Source: CBDULX01 sp965368175
Lineage (GTDB): Bacteria; Pseudomonadota; Gammaproteobacteria; SZUA-229
Length of the DNA: 5,640 nucleotides
Direction: 5' to 3'
Assembly (NCBI GenBank): GCA_965368175.1
Contig: CBDULX010000195.1
Coordinates: 1-5,640 of the forward strand
Position numbers and translations under genes: made by a program. Within the stretch, counting starts at the first letter, position 1. Each line of letters starts with the position of its first letter. The notes under the pieces are model-generated. The model ran no database searches, was not told the origin of the DNA, and saw only the letters and a list, made by a program, of their open reading frames with translations. Shown here piece after piece: positions 4,812 through 5,640 of this stretch.

Positions 4812-5640
4812 ATGAAATTACAAAAGACGATGTATTTACTCTCAGCTTTAGCATCTTCATCTATCGCACTCTCAGCATTTGCCGCCCCTGGAGATGGTGG
4901 TGTAGATGAATTTGGCATGGAAGATCACAGCGCCACATGTAAGTGGGACCAAAGTTACCAGCATTTATCTGTTGCCGATTTTGATGGGAACGGCCGTGTA
5001 ACATTTAAAGACATAGATTTACTAAGTAATGCTATTAATGAATTTCAAAGAGATGGTAAAAAAGGCTACCAGGCATTTTATGATATTGATAATGCAGTTA
5101 TTGGTCCAAACGGAGAAACTGAAAACAAACTTGATTTCGCCGACATGGCCAAAGCCAATATGGACCTTATGTTTTCATTCATGAGAAGAAGCAGTAAATT
5201 AGATCAGGAAGTCGCTTCGCAATATCACGCCACTAAAAAATATCGTGATATCAAACAGGCCATTCTAGATGGCTTTGCCCCCTTTACCCAGGAATACGAA
5301 AATCACGGCATCCATTTACTCAAAATGCCCGAGGTCGCGGCAGATGGAACCATCATTAATAATGTAATCGATGGAAAGTTCGATGCGGCATACCCCGAAG
5401 GCTTAAACTATGACCGTTACGGAAACCTGGTCGGTGTGTTTTATGCTGTCGGCCCTGACTTCAAGCGTTTACTGGAAGGTGATCAGCAACATTATGATGA
5501 CTGGGTCAATGGCGATTTTGTCAAACTGATGAATGAAACCGATTCAAAGGGCAATAAGCTTAATGACTTGATGGTATATGGAACTAATGCAAATGGTGAC
5601 CCCATCATTAAACCCATTGGGTTTTCTGATGATGAAAATG
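4812..5640 (+). CDS. Secreted EF-hand/dockerin-type calcium-binding protein, 3'-truncated
   Basis: 276 residues are visible and the frame is still open at the window edge. Residues 1-24 form a Sec signal peptide: Lys at 2 and 5, a hydrophobic core, and cleavage likely after AFA (22-24), leaving APGDGG. The mature protein is therefore periplasmic or extracellular. Residues 56-67 (DFDGNGRVTFKD) are a textbook EF-hand/dockerin loop with D56, D58, N60, T64 and D67 as calcium ligands, followed by the helix IDLLSNAINEF. A second, looser acidic loop starts at DIDN (91-94) and ends near LDFADM (107-112) with extra residues between. From 138 on is a region I cannot name: KKYRDIKQAILDGF (142-155), HGIHLLKMP (165-173), YPEGLNYDRYGNLVGVFYAV (194-213), then acidic, Asn/Gly-rich sequence. 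The phrase order (a 'KY.D...A..DGF' helix, a 'G.H' motif, 'PE.L.Y') recalls a group of secreted proteins of unknown function; this is from memory. It stands alone behind its own leader. Confidence 0.85.
   Translation, partial: MKLQKTMYLLSALASSSIALSAFAAPGDGGVDEFGMEDHSATCKWDQSYQHLSVADFDGNGRVTFKDIDLLSNAINEFQRDGKKGYQAFYDIDNAVIGPNGETENKLDFADMAKANMDLMFSFMRRSSKLDQEVASQYHATKKYRDIKQAILDGFAPFTQEYENHGIHLLKMPEVAADGTIINNVIDGKFDAAYPEGLNYDRYGNLVGVFYAVGPDFKRLLEGDQQHYDDWVNGDFVKLMNETDSKGNKLNDLMVYGTNANGDPIIKPIGFSDDEN

Noticed and set aside
1..5640. CRISPR arrays, tRNA or rRNA genes, riboswitches
   Set aside because: No regularly spaced repeats, no cloverleaf-like sequence and no conserved RNA motif were seen on either strand.

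Overview
The window looks like a moderately AT-rich gammaproteobacterial chromosome segment. This is inferred from the protein families, the Shine-Dalgarno-type ribosome sites and the general look of the proteins; no rRNA or other phylogenetic marker is present. Every gene I can support is on the + strand, and both ends of the window cut a gene.

Positions 1-2729 form a compact four-gene cluster. It starts with the 3' part of a multi-pass inner-membrane protein of the YeiH / UPF0324 'putative sulfate exporter' family. After 17 nt comes a 41-residue single-pass membrane protein, then after 47 nt a universal stress protein (Usp) whose nucleotide-binding motif looks eroded. The last gene overlaps the Usp stop codon by 8 nt and encodes a protein with a soluble, possibly START/SRPBCC-like domain and a C-terminal membrane anchor. 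The spacing suggests one operon: a transporter with a mini-protein, a stress/sensor-type protein and a membrane-anchored accessory protein. The link to sulfate or another anion rests only on the family name.

Positions 2730-3068 are AT-rich non-coding DNA with one perfect 10-bp inverted repeat (2864-2888). At 3069-3461 is a small cytoplasmic protein with a PilZ-like pattern that lacks the c-di-GMP-binding residues.

Positions 3500-4507 are a self-contained mobile unit of about 1 kb. An apparently intact REP-associated tyrosine transposase (RAYT; HUH/Y1 family) is enclosed by 30-bp inverted repeats that match at 27 of 30 positions. These termini explain most of the otherwise gene-free DNA around the transposase.

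Positions 4508-4811 are a very AT-rich leader with a perfect 12-bp inverted repeat (4610-4621 / 4644-4655) and a 10-bp palindrome (4783-4792). They precede a secreted protein that starts at 4812 and runs off the window. It has a clear signal peptide, an EF-hand/dockerin-type calcium loop and a C-terminal region I can only describe.
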